DNA from: Xanthomonas sp. Leaf148
GTDB taxonomy: Bacteria; Pseudomonadota; Gammaproteobacteria; Xanthomonadales; Xanthomonadaceae
Length of the DNA: 64,000 bases
Direction of reading: 5' to 3'
Assembly (NCBI RefSeq): GCF_001423585.1
Contig: NZ_LMOP01000010.1
Coordinates: 25,545 to 89,544 of the forward strand
Shown here piece after piece: positions 55,993 through 64,000 of the stretch (positions are counted from its first letter, which is position 1; each line of letters opens with the position of its first letter). The notes below the pieces were generated by a model that saw nothing but the letters and a program-made list of their open reading frames with translations, made no database searches and had not been told where the DNA came from. The position numbers were made by a program, and so were the translations under genes.

Positions 55993-57881
55993 CGACCAGC
56001 ACCGTGTGGCGCGCCAGCGCATTGAGTGTCTTGATTGCAGCCAGTGTGGGTGGCACCGCATTGCAGGCGCAGGCCGCAGCACCCGCAGCACCCGCAGCGC
56101 CCGCATCAACCGCATCAACCACGCAAGACAGTGCAGCAGCGCGCTTCAAAGCGCTGTACACGCGCGAATGGCGCTGGCGCCAGGCGCAGCTGTCCGGCGC
56201 GGTGGATGAAGATAACCAGGCCACGCAAGACAAGCAGTCCGATCATCTGCCCAAGGTCGATGTGGCCACGCAAAACCTGCGCACGGCGTACTGGCAACAG
56301 GCGTTGAAAGAGCTGGATGCGATTCCGCAGGCGCAGCTGTCTGCTGAAGATCAGGTGAGCTACCAGGTGTATCGGCAGCAGCTGCAGGTGCTGCTGGACC
56401 AGCAACGGTTTCGCGCCTGGGAAATGCCGTTCAACAGCGACTCGGCGTTCTGGAGCGACCTGGGCTTCAGCGCGCAGGCCACGCTGCGCACGCGCGAGGA
56501 CTATCAGCGTTATCTGAAAATGCTTGCCGATATCCCGCGCTATTTCGCCGAGCACACCGACAATATGCGCGCCGGCCTTGCGCGGGGCTTCAGCCAGCCC
56601 AAGGTCACGTTGACCGGGCGCGATCAGTCCATCGCCGATGTGGTGCAGGCCAGGAGCGAGGCCAATCCGTTCTACGCACCGTTCAAAACGATGCCGGCCA
56701 CGCTGTCGGCAGACGTGCAGGCGCAACTGCGTGCGCAGGCAGTGGCAACCATCAACGCACAGGTGGTGCCGGCGTATGCAACGTTGCTGGATTTCATCCG
56801 CACCGAGTACCAGCCGCGTGCGCGCACGACGCTGGCCGGGGAAGCCTTGCCGGATGGCCAGGCCTACTACCGCGCGCAGATTCGCGAGTTCACCACGCTG
56901 GAGCTAAGCCCGGACCAGATCCATCAGATCGGTTTGCAGGAAGTCGCCAAGTTGCGCAAGCAGATGGATGCCACCATTGCCGAGAGCGGCTTCAAGCCAC
57001 CGGCCGGGCAGGCGGTGTTCCCGGCGTTTCTGCACTTTCTGCGTACCGACCCGCAGTTTTATGCCAAGACGCCGGAAGAACTGCTCAAGCAGGCGGCATG
57101 GATCGCCAAGCGCGTGGATGCCAAGGTGGGCGATTACGTCGGCCGGCTGCCGCGCCGCCGCTTCGCGATCGAACCGGTACCGCCGGAGTTGGCGCCGTTC
57201 TACACCGGTGGCCGCGGCGGTCCCGGCATTTACCTGGTCAATACCTACAACCTGCCATCGCGGCCGCTGTACAACCTGACCGCATTGACGCTGCACGAGT
57301 CCTCGCCCGGCCATGCCTTGCAGATGCCGCTGGCCGCAGAAGCGCAGGGGCTGCCGGCGTTTCGCCGCTATAGCTATATCTCGGCGTATGGCGAAGGCTG
57401 GGCACTGTATTCGGAGTACCTGGGCCAGGAAATGGGCATGTACGACACGCCCTATGATCGCTTCGGCTATCTCACCTATCAAATGTGGCGCGCCTGCCGG
57501 CTGGTGATCGACACCGGGATCCACCACAAGGGCTGGACGCGGCAACAGGCGCAGGCCTACCTGCGCGACAACACCGCGCTGAGCGAGCACGAAGTCACCA
57601 CCGAGGTGGATCGCTACATCGCCTGGCCCGGGCAGGCGCTGTCGTATTACCTGGGCGAGCTGAAGATCCTGGAGCTGCGCCGCAAGGCCGAAGCCGCACT
57701 GGGCGAAAAATTCGACCTGCGCCATTTCCACGATGCGGTGCTGCAGACCGGCTCGGTGCCGCTGCCGGTACTGGAAGCGCGCGTCGCGCGTTTCATTGCC
57801 GACGGTGGCGTGTCGCCGTATCCGGACGACAGCGCCGCCGAGGCCTCGGCAAGCGATGCGTCGGCGGCAGCCGATAATTGA
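55989..57881 (+). CDS. DUF885 family exported protein, second copy
   Basis: A 630-residue paralogue with a cleavable signal peptide (SALSVLIAASVGGTALQAQA) and an Ala/Pro-rich segment before the domain. LHESSPGHALQ at about 435-445 keeps His436, Glu437 and His442, and AYGEGWALYSEYLGQEMG and WPGQALSYYLG match the first copy. It lacks a lipobox, so the two copies probably occupy different places: one anchored, one free in the periplasm or outside. The last residues are Ala/Ser-rich. Co-translated with the first copy. Confidence 0.87.
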   Translation: MTTSTVWRASALSVLIAASVGGTALQAQAAAPAAPAAPASTASTTQDSAAARFKALYTREWRWRQAQLSGAVDEDNQATQDKQSDHLPKVDVATQNLRTAYWQQALKELDAIPQAQLSAEDQVSYQVYRQQLQVLLDQQRFRAWEMPFNSDSAFWSDLGFSAQATLRTREDYQRYLKMLADIPRYFAEHTDNMRAGLARGFSQPKVTLTGRDQSIADVVQARSEANPFYAPFKTMPATLSADVQAQLRAQAVATINAQVVPAYATLLDFIRTEYQPRARTTLAGEALPDGQAYYRAQIREFTTLELSPDQIHQIGLQEVAKLRKQMDATIAESGFKPPAGQAVFPAFLHFLRTDPQFYAKTPEELLKQAAWIAKRVDAKVGDYVGRLPRRRFAIEPVPPELAPFYTGGRGGPGIYLVNTYNLPSRPLYNLTALTLHESSPGHALQMPLAAEAQGLPAFRRYSYISAYGEGWALYSEYLGQEMGMYDTPYDRFGYLTYQMWRACRLVIDTGIHHKGWTRQQAQAYLRDNTALSEHEVTTEVDRYIAWPGQALSYYLGELKILELRRKAEAALGEKFDLRHFHDAVLQTGSVPLPVLEARVARFIADGGVSPYPDDSAAEASASDASAAADN

Positions 57882-57945
57882 TGTATGACCACCACGCGTG
57901 CGGCATTGCCGCAGTAACTGCGCTTTCCACTCTTCGGGGCGACGT

Positions 57946-59532
57946 ATGACAACACACGGTGCGACCACGCAAGGCAAGTTCCACAAGCGACTGAGCCTGA
58001 CCGACCTGACCTTTATCGGCCTGGGTTCCATCTTCGGCTCGGGGTGGTTGTTTTCCGCAAGCCATGTGTCTTCGATCGCCGGGCCGGCCGGCATCCTGTC
58101 ATGGATTCTCGGCGGCATTGCGGTGTTGCTGCTGGGGCTGGTGTATTGCGAGCTCGGCGCCGCACTGCCGCGCGCCGGCGGGGTGGTGCGTTACCCGGAG
58201 TATTCGCACGGCGCCTTGCTGGGCTCGTTGACCGGCTTCATCACCTTGATTGCGTTTTCCAGCCTGATTGCGATCGAGGTGGAAGCCGCGCGGCAATATG
58301 CGGCAGCGTGGTTTCCGTGGCTGAGTCAGCCAGGCAGCAGCCATCCCAGCGTGTGGGGCTGGTTGGTGCAGCTGGCATTGCTGCTGCTGTTCTTCGTGCT
58401 CAACTACTTCAGCGTCAAGACCTTTGCGCTGGCCAACAATATCGTCAGCATCTTCAAGTTTCTGGTGCCGATCCTGGTGATCGTGCTGCTGATGAAGCAC
58501 TTCAACGCAGACAACCTGAGCGTGCATGGATTCGCCCCGTCGGGCATGGCCGGGGTGGAGGCGGCGATCTCGGCCGGCGGCATCATCTTTGCGTATCTGG
58601 GGCTCACCCCCATCGTGTCGGTGGCCAGCGAAGTGCGCGACCCGCAGCGCAATATTCCCATTGCCTTGATCCTGTCGGTGGCGCTGTCCACGGTGATCTA
58701 TGTGCTGTTGCAACTCGCCTTTCTCGGCAGTATTCCGGCGGCACAACTGGCGCAGGGCTGGAGCGGCATCGACAAGGCATTTTCGTTGCCGTATCACGAC
58801 ATCGCGCTGGCCTTGGGCATGGCATGGCTGGCGGCGCTGGTGATTTGCGATGCGATGGTCTCGCCCAGCGGCACCGGCAATATCTACATGAATGCCACGC
58901 CGCGCGTGGTGTATGGCTGGGCACGCAGCGGTGGATTTCTGCCGGTGCTGACGCGGATCGACCCGGCGTCGGGGATCCCGCGTCCGGCGTTGTGGTTGAG
59001 CCTGGGCCTGTCGATCTTCTGGACGCTGCCGTTTCCGTCGTGGGAGACGCTGATCGGCGTGGTGTCGGCGGCCTTGGTGCTGAGCTATGCGGTGGCGCCG
59101 GTGACGGTGGCCGCATTGCGGCGCAGTGCGCCGGACTTGCCGCGGCCGTTCTACGTGCGCGGTTTGACGGTGTTGGGGCCGGTGTCGTTCATGGTGGCGG
59201 CGTTGATCGTGTACTGGTCCACCTGGCCCACCTTGTCATGGCTGCTTGGCCTGCAAGTGCTCGCCTTTGTCCTGTACGTGCTGTACCGGTTGCCATCGCG
59301 CGAGGGCAGGGCGCGCTTGCTGCGTCAGGTGCGTGCGTCGCTGTGGTTGATCGTGTTTTTCGTGCTGGTGATGGCGGTGTCGTGGGCCGGCACGTTTGGC
59401 GGCCACGGCTGGATCGCGCATCCGTTCGATACGCTGAGCGTGGCGGTGATCGCGTTCTTCATCTATCACTGGGGCGCACGCAGCGGCTTGCGCAGCGACG
59501 AACTGGCATTGGAAGAAGACGATGGCGAATGA
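57946..59532 (+). CDS. APC-superfamily amino acid permease
   Basis: A 528-residue inner-membrane transporter with about twelve hydrophobic segments. Residues around 20-30 (TFIGLGSIFGSGWLF) form the unwound first helix typical of APC amino acid-polyamine carriers, and GIIFAYLGLTPIVSVASEVRDPQRNIP is helix VI and the following loop. ATG 57946 lies 64 bases after the second DUF885 gene, and its 3' end overlaps the next gene by 11 bases. In this context uptake of proline, hydroxyproline or small peptides is likely; specificity is inference. Confidence 0.89.
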   Translation: MTTHGATTQGKFHKRLSLTDLTFIGLGSIFGSGWLFSASHVSSIAGPAGILSWILGGIAVLLLGLVYCELGAALPRAGGVVRYPEYSHGALLGSLTGFITLIAFSSLIAIEVEAARQYAAAWFPWLSQPGSSHPSVWGWLVQLALLLLFFVLNYFSVKTFALANNIVSIFKFLVPILVIVLLMKHFNADNLSVHGFAPSGMAGVEAAISAGGIIFAYLGLTPIVSVASEVRDPQRNIPIALILSVALSTVIYVLLQLAFLGSIPAAQLAQGWSGIDKAFSLPYHDIALALGMAWLAALVICDAMVSPSGTGNIYMNATPRVVYGWARSGGFLPVLTRIDPASGIPRPALWLSLGLSIFWTLPFPSWETLIGVVSAALVLSYAVAPVTVAALRRSAPDLPRPFYVRGLTVLGPVSFMVAALIVYWSTWPTLSWLLGLQVLAFVLYVLYRLPSREGRARLLRQVRASLWLIVFFVLVMAVSWAGTFGGHGWIAHPFDTLSVAVIAFFIYHWGARSGLRSDELALEEDDGE

Positions 59533-61870
59533 CGCCTGGCGTCATGCATGGATAACGCGGACCTCGCGCGTCATCGCCGCCTGCATGCTGTTGCTTGCGG
59601 CCACTGCGCAGGCCGCGCCAAGTGTGGCCGATTACCAACGCTCGCTCGGCCTGCGCGCGCGCTGGAGCACGTTGACCGAGAACGTTGCCTGGCCAGCGCA
59701 ATGGCAGGACGACGGCACGTTCTACTACCGTAAGACCGTGCCTGGCGGGTTCGCTTTCATCCGCGTGGACGTTGCCACCTTGCACAAGCAGCCGGCCTTC
59801 GACCAGGCGCGCGTGGCGCAGGCGCTGCAAGCTGCCACTGGCGTCGCCTATACGGCGTTGGCGCTGCCGTTCGAGCAGTTTGTGTACTCGCAGGAAGGCA
59901 CGCGTGCAGACGGCGCGATCGTGTTCGCCATTGAGGACGCTGCGTGGCGCTGCACCTTGACCACCTATCAGTGCGCGCCCGACGCCCCCAGCCTGCAGCC
60001 GCAGTTGCAGCAGCGGCCGCGCGGCTTTGGCGTGGTGCGCGACCCGGACGTAGCGGCCGATACCACGCCGCGCCGCTCGCCCGACGGGCAGTGGGAGGCG
60101 CTGGCCGATGGCTGGAATCTGGTCGTGCGTCGGGTGGCCGATGGTCACCTCGTGCAGCGTACCGACGATGGTCGCGCCGAGGATTACTTCGATCCGGAAA
60201 GTATTGCCTGGTCGCCCGATTCGCAGCAGCTGGCGGTGTATCGGGTGCGGCCGGGTACTGCACGCCGGGTCACCCGTGTGGAGGCCGCGCCGGCCGGACG
60301 TCTTGAGCCGGTGGTGCACACCCAGCTGTATCCCAAGCCGGGCGATGCGGTGGATGTGGAACGGCCGGTGCTGCTGGCGGTGGATGGCACACGGCGCGTG
60401 GTGGACAACGCGTTGTTCCCCACACCGTATTCGTTGTCGCCGCTGCAGTGGCGGGCGGATGGGCGCAGTGTGAGCTTTGAGTACGTGCAACGCGGGTTTC
60501 AGCGTATGCGCGTGATTGCGATCGATGCCGCCACAGGGCAGGCGCATGTGGCAGTGGGCGAGGACGCACGCACGTTCGTCTATGCCGACCGCAGCTTTCG
60601 CCATGAGGTGGATGCGCATGGCGACCAGATTCTGTGGATCTCCGAGCGCGACGGTTGGCGACATCTGTATCTGTACGACGGCCACAACAGCACCATCATC
60701 GAGCAGGTCACCCAGGGGCCCTGGGTGGTGCGCGATGTACTGAAGGTCGACGATGCGCAGCGCCGCATCTGGTTCACTGCCAGCGGTATGGATGCCGGCA
60801 AGGACCCGTATGACCGCCAGCTCTACAGCGTGGATTTCGATGGGCGCAACTTGACGCGATTGACCACCGCCGATGCCGATCACGACGTGGCGATTGCAGA
60901 CGATGGCCGGCACTACGTCGATGTCTACTCGCGCCCGGATCTGCCGCCGGTGATGGAGCTGCATGCCATCGATGGCCGGCTGTTGCAGCAAGTGGAACAC
61001 GGCAACATCGATCGGTTGCTTGCCGCAGGCTGGCGTGCGCCGGAAACTTTCGTCGCCAAGGGCCGCGATGGTCGCACCGACATCTGGGGCATGGTGGTGC
61101 GGCCGCGCGATTACGACCCGCACAAAAAATACCCGGTGATCGAAAACATCTACGCCGGCCCGCACGACTCGTTCGTGCCCAAGACGTTCTGGCCGTTCGG
61201 CTATCACTCCGGCGGCGACAAGCAGATCGGCATGCAGGCGCAGGCGGATCTGGGCTTCATCGTGGTGATGATCGACGGCATGGGCACCGCCAACCGCTCC
61301 AAGGCATTTCATGATGTGGCGTGGAAGAATCTGGGCGATTCCGGATTCCCAGATCGCATCGCCTGGCATCGTGCACTGGCGGCCAAAGATCCTTCTTACG
61401 ACATCAGTCGCGTCGGTATTTACGGCGCTTCTGCCGGTGGGCAGAGTACCTTGGGCGCTCTTGAACGTCACCCGGATTTCTACAAGGTGGGCGTGGCGTT
61501 CGCCGGTTGCTACGACAACCGCATGGACAAGATCAGCTGGAACGAGCAGTGGATGGGGTGGCCGGTGGATGCCAGCTATGCCGCTGCCTCGGGCGTGGCC
61601 AATGCGGCCAAGTTGCAGGGCGACCTGCTGCTGATCGTGGGCGAGCAGGACAGCAATGTAGATCCTGCCTCCACCGCACAGGTGGTGGATGCCTTGATCA
61701 AGGCCGGCAAGGACTTCGACCTGCTCAACGTGCCGGGCGGCGAGCATTCGGTGGGCCGCTCCAGCGGGCCGATCGACTATGTGCAACGTCGCCAGTACGA
61801 CTTCTTCGTGCGCCACCTGCTCGGGCAGCCCACGCCGCACTGGAATTCATCCACCCCGGAGGCTCGCTGA
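59522..61870 (+). CDS. Dipeptidyl peptidase IV-family prolyl peptidase
   Basis: A 782-residue S9B-type serine peptidase with a signal peptide (ACMLLLAATAQA). The N-terminal beta-propeller (about 60-500) has RSPDGQW, IAWSPDSQQLAVYRV and PLQWRADGRSVSFEYV, and the C-terminal alpha/beta-hydrolase domain has GIYGASAGG with Ser637, then EQDSNVDP and GGEHSVG for the Asp and His. DPP-IV removes N-terminal Xaa-Pro dipeptides. Overlaps the permease by 11 bases and the galactosidase by one, so the three are coupled. Confidence 0.88.
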   Translation: MANDAWRHAWITRTSRVIAACMLLLAATAQAAPSVADYQRSLGLRARWSTLTENVAWPAQWQDDGTFYYRKTVPGGFAFIRVDVATLHKQPAFDQARVAQALQAATGVAYTALALPFEQFVYSQEGTRADGAIVFAIEDAAWRCTLTTYQCAPDAPSLQPQLQQRPRGFGVVRDPDVAADTTPRRSPDGQWEALADGWNLVVRRVADGHLVQRTDDGRAEDYFDPESIAWSPDSQQLAVYRVRPGTARRVTRVEAAPAGRLEPVVHTQLYPKPGDAVDVERPVLLAVDGTRRVVDNALFPTPYSLSPLQWRADGRSVSFEYVQRGFQRMRVIAIDAATGQAHVAVGEDARTFVYADRSFRHEVDAHGDQILWISERDGWRHLYLYDGHNSTIIEQVTQGPWVVRDVLKVDDAQRRIWFTASGMDAGKDPYDRQLYSVDFDGRNLTRLTTADADHDVAIADDGRHYVDVYSRPDLPPVMELHAIDGRLLQQVEHGNIDRLLAAGWRAPETFVAKGRDGRTDIWGMVVRPRDYDPHKKYPVIENIYAGPHDSFVPKTFWPFGYHSGGDKQIGMQAQADLGFIVVMIDGMGTANRSKAFHDVAWKNLGDSGFPDRIAWHRALAAKDPSYDISRVGIYGASAGGQSTLGALERHPDFYKVGVAFAGCYDNRMDKISWNEQWMGWPVDASYAAASGVANAAKLQGDLLLIVGEQDSNVDPASTAQVVDALIKAGKDFDLLNVPGGEHSVGRSSGPIDYVQRRQYDFFVRHLLGQPTPHWNSSTPEAR

Positions 61871-63507
61871 TGCTGTTTGCCCGTCTATCCGCCATGCGCC
61901 GGCGTGGCCGCGCGGTTGTCTGCCTGTGTGTGCTGTCGTTGCTGGCAGGTGCGACGACACCGGCAGCGTGCGCTGAAGAAATGCCACGTTTTGTCAGCCA
62001 GAACGGCCGTCATGCGGTCTTTGTCGATGGTGCGCCGTATACGATGTTGGCTGCGCAATTGCACAATTCCAGCGCGTGGCTGGCGGTGTTGCCGCAGGCA
62101 CTGGACGACGTGGTCGCGCTGCACGCCAACACCGTGGAAGCGCCAGTGTACTGGGAACAGTTCGAGCCGGCGCCGGGCCGCTTCGACACCACCAATGTGG
62201 ATGCGTTGATCGCCGGCGCGCGCAAGCGCGGCCTGCGCGTTGCACTGCTGTGGTTCGGCAGCTGGAAGAACGGCCAGATGCATTACGTGCCGGAGTGGAT
62301 CAAGCGCGACGAGACCACGTATCCGCGCATGCGCGATGCCAATGGCACGCCGGTGGATGTACTGTCGCCGCATGTGGATGCCAATGTGCAGGCCGATGCG
62401 CGTGCGTTCACTGCGTTGATGCAGCATCTGCGCAAGGTCGATGGCGACCGCCACACGGTGATTCTGGTGCAGGTGGAAAACGAACCCGGTGCCATCGGCA
62501 CGGTGCGCGACCACGGCCCGGCCGGCGAGGCGGCGTTTGCGCAGCCGGTGCCGGCGGCAATCGCACAGGCGTTGGGCAAGCCGCAGGGCAGCTGGCAACA
62601 ACTGTTTGGTGCCGATGCAGCGGAAGCCTTCAATGCGCATGCCACTGCCGCGTACATCGAGCAAGTGGCCGCTGCCGGCAAGCGTGCGTATCCGCTGCCG
62701 CTCTACGTCAACACCTGGCTGCGCTACAAGGGCAAGCGCTACCCAGGCATGGATTACCCGTCCGGCGGCGCCACGGTGAATGTGTTCGCACTCTGGCGCG
62801 CGGCCACGCCGTCGATCGACTTCATCGGTACCGACATCTACACCAGCGATTACAACGAATACACCAAGGTCATCGGCCAGTACGCGCGGCCGGATAATCC
62901 GGCCTGGGTGTCGGAGACCGGCTTCGAAGCGGCGACGGCGCCGTACCTGTTTCATGTGCTGGGGCAGGGCGGGATCGGGTTTTCGGTGTTCGGCATGGAC
63001 GGCAACCCGGATAGCGACGCCAATCGCGCTGCCGTCGCTGCGCATGCGGCCAATTTCAAGTTGTTGGCGCCGCTGCAACGCGTGCTGGCGCAGGCCGCCT
63101 TCGACGGACGGCTGCAAGGGATTGCCGAGCAGCCCGGTATGCCGCAACGCACCCTGCGTTTTGGCGATTGGCAGGCCAAGGTGTCGTTCGGCGCGCCGTT
63201 GTGGGGCGATGCGCCGGCGATCCTGCCGGGTAACGACGATCACGGCGGGCGGCTGCTGGTGGCACAGCTGGGGCCGGAAGAGTTCTTGGTCACCGGCATG
63301 GCCGCGCGCATTGAATTTTTCCGCGAAGCGGCCGATAACCGTCATGGACAACTGTTGCGGGTAGAGCAGGGGCGGTATGTCGACGGGCGCTGGCAGGTGG
63401 AAAAGCAGCTCAACGGCGACCAGACCGACTACGGGCTCAACTTCGGCCGCGGGGGTCCAACCAGCCAGGAACCGGTCGTGCTGCGGGTGCGCGTCGGTTC
63501 TTACTGA
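61870..63507 (+). CDS. GH35-like beta-galactosidase, secreted
   Basis: A 545-residue exported glycoside hydrolase with a signal peptide (AVVCLCVLSLLAGATTPAACA). The TIM-barrel shows NTVEAPVYWEQFEPAPGRFD, the acid/base Glu in VQVENEPGAIG and a likely nucleophile in WVSETGFEAA, the pattern of GH35/GH42-like galactosidases with a DUF5597-type C-terminal beta domain. It shares one base with the DPP-IV-like gene (TGATG). In this locus it could remove galactose linked to hydroxyproline in plant arabinogalactan proteins or extensins (inference). Confidence 0.88.
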   Translation: MLFARLSAMRRRGRAVVCLCVLSLLAGATTPAACAEEMPRFVSQNGRHAVFVDGAPYTMLAAQLHNSSAWLAVLPQALDDVVALHANTVEAPVYWEQFEPAPGRFDTTNVDALIAGARKRGLRVALLWFGSWKNGQMHYVPEWIKRDETTYPRMRDANGTPVDVLSPHVDANVQADARAFTALMQHLRKVDGDRHTVILVQVENEPGAIGTVRDHGPAGEAAFAQPVPAAIAQALGKPQGSWQQLFGADAAEAFNAHATAAYIEQVAAAGKRAYPLPLYVNTWLRYKGKRYPGMDYPSGGATVNVFALWRAATPSIDFIGTDIYTSDYNEYTKVIGQYARPDNPAWVSETGFEAATAPYLFHVLGQGGIGFSVFGMDGNPDSDANRAAVAAHAANFKLLAPLQRVLAQAAFDGRLQGIAEQPGMPQRTLRFGDWQAKVSFGAPLWGDAPAILPGNDDHGGRLLVAQLGPEEFLVTGMAARIEFFREAADNRHGQLLRVEQGRYVDGRWQVEKQLNGDQTDYGLNFGRGGPTSQEPVVLRVRVGSY

Positions 63508-63599
63508 GCCTTGCTGATCGTGTCGTTGCCGCCCTTCGCATGCTGTCTGCAACGCGTGGGGCCTTGTTTGCATCCACTCACCGCCACACCGGAGCCACC

Positions 63600-63896
63600 A
63601 TGAGCATCAGCAGCATCGCCAGTTCCGGAATGCAGGTCGCCGCGCTGCGTCAGCAGGTGGCCGCCAGCAATGTGGCCCGCCAGCCGGTAGAGGGCAGCCC
63701 GCGTCAGTCGGTTGCGGCCAGCACGCAGGCCGGTGGCGGCGTGTCGGCCAGCGTGGTCGATGCGTCGTCCGATCCGTCGGCTCCGGTCACTGATCTGGTC
63801 GACGGGCTATCGGCACGCAACGACTTCCAGGCCAATGCCGCTGCGCTACGTCGCTCCGACGAGATGTTGGGTAGCTTGTTGGACGTATTGAGCTGA
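63600..63896 (+). CDS. Miniature flagellar-rod-like protein
   Basis: A 98-residue protein in which the two ends resemble flagellar rod proteins: SISSIASSGMQVAALRQQVAASNVA is like the N-terminal D0 helix of FlgB/FlgC/FlgG, and VDGLSARNDFQANAAALRRSDEMLGSLLDVL is like the C-terminal D0 helix. Between them is only a short Ser/Ala/Val-rich linker. No secretion or flagellar operon is seen beside it. The start ATG follows CCGGAGCC. It begins 92 bases after the galactosidase gene. Function unknown. Confidence 0.7.
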   Translation: MSISSIASSGMQVAALRQQVAASNVARQPVEGSPRQSVAASTQAGGGVSASVVDASSDPSAPVTDLVDGLSARNDFQANAAALRRSDEMLGSLLDVLS

Positions 63897-64000
63897 GAGC
63901 TCGGAGTGAACGACGGCCGTTGTCGATCTAATGCACGGCTGCCCGTTTGATTCCGTGCTTGGTGACACTTGCCTGCCACTTCGCTGCAGGGCCCTTGCCC

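Overview
The window is a high-GC gammaproteobacterial chromosome segment from a xanthan-producing Xanthomonas; the species is not resolved. The evidence is a complete gumB-gumM xanthan operon next to pheS-pheT-ihfA-merR-tRNA-Pro, followed by gumN, gumO and gumP. A LOV histidine kinase and a BigR-type sulfide regulator also fit this genus. All calls come from reading translations and motifs by eye; no database search was run.

Layout. (1) 1-3796: end of pheS, pheT, ihfA, a MerR-like regulator, tRNA-Pro(GGG) and a rho-independent terminator. (2) 3797-19886: gum control region, then gumB to gumM on the + strand. They cover priming (GumD), sugar addition (GumM, H, K, I), decoration (GumF, G, L), flipping (GumJ), polymerisation (GumE) and export (GumB, C). 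A cupin gene and gumN follow. (3) 20099-25944: six overlapping + strand genes: gumO (KAS III), gumP (metallo-beta-lactamase fold), a short-chain-type epimerase/reductase, a GT21-like glycosyltransferase, an unrecognised protein and a GT1-like glycosyltransferase. They look like a separate lipid or glycolipid operon. (4) 26311-33386: mostly - strand housekeeping genes (dxs, HNH endonuclease, acyl-CoA dehydrogenase, LEA-like lipoprotein, lipocalin), a 99-bp tandem array and tRNA-Phe. (5) 33661-46306: mixed genes: S41-like peptidase, methyltransferase, LOV hybrid histidine kinase, bigR with two YeeE/YedE half-transporters, yggX-mutY, ftsY and a PAS-AraC regulator. Small repeats and a MITE-like element lie in the gaps. 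(6) 46455-63507: about 17 kb on the + strand. It holds a complete trans-4-hydroxy-L-proline catabolic pathway, then an M24 Xaa-Pro peptidase, two DUF885 proteins, an APC permease, a DPP-IV-like peptidase and a GH35-like beta-galactosidase. (7) 63600-63896: a very small flagellar-rod-like protein; nothing is seen in the last 104 bases.

How it fits together. Region 2 makes and exports xanthan. Region 6 reads as a scavenging system for plant hydroxyproline-rich glycoproteins: secreted glycosidase and peptidases, an uptake permease, peptide trimming, then conversion of hydroxyproline to 2-oxoglutarate, probably under the divergent PAS-AraC regulator. Region 3 is the least explained block and the best candidate for an undescribed pathway. 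GumN, which lends its name to its protein family, appears to lack both histidine motifs that mark active members.
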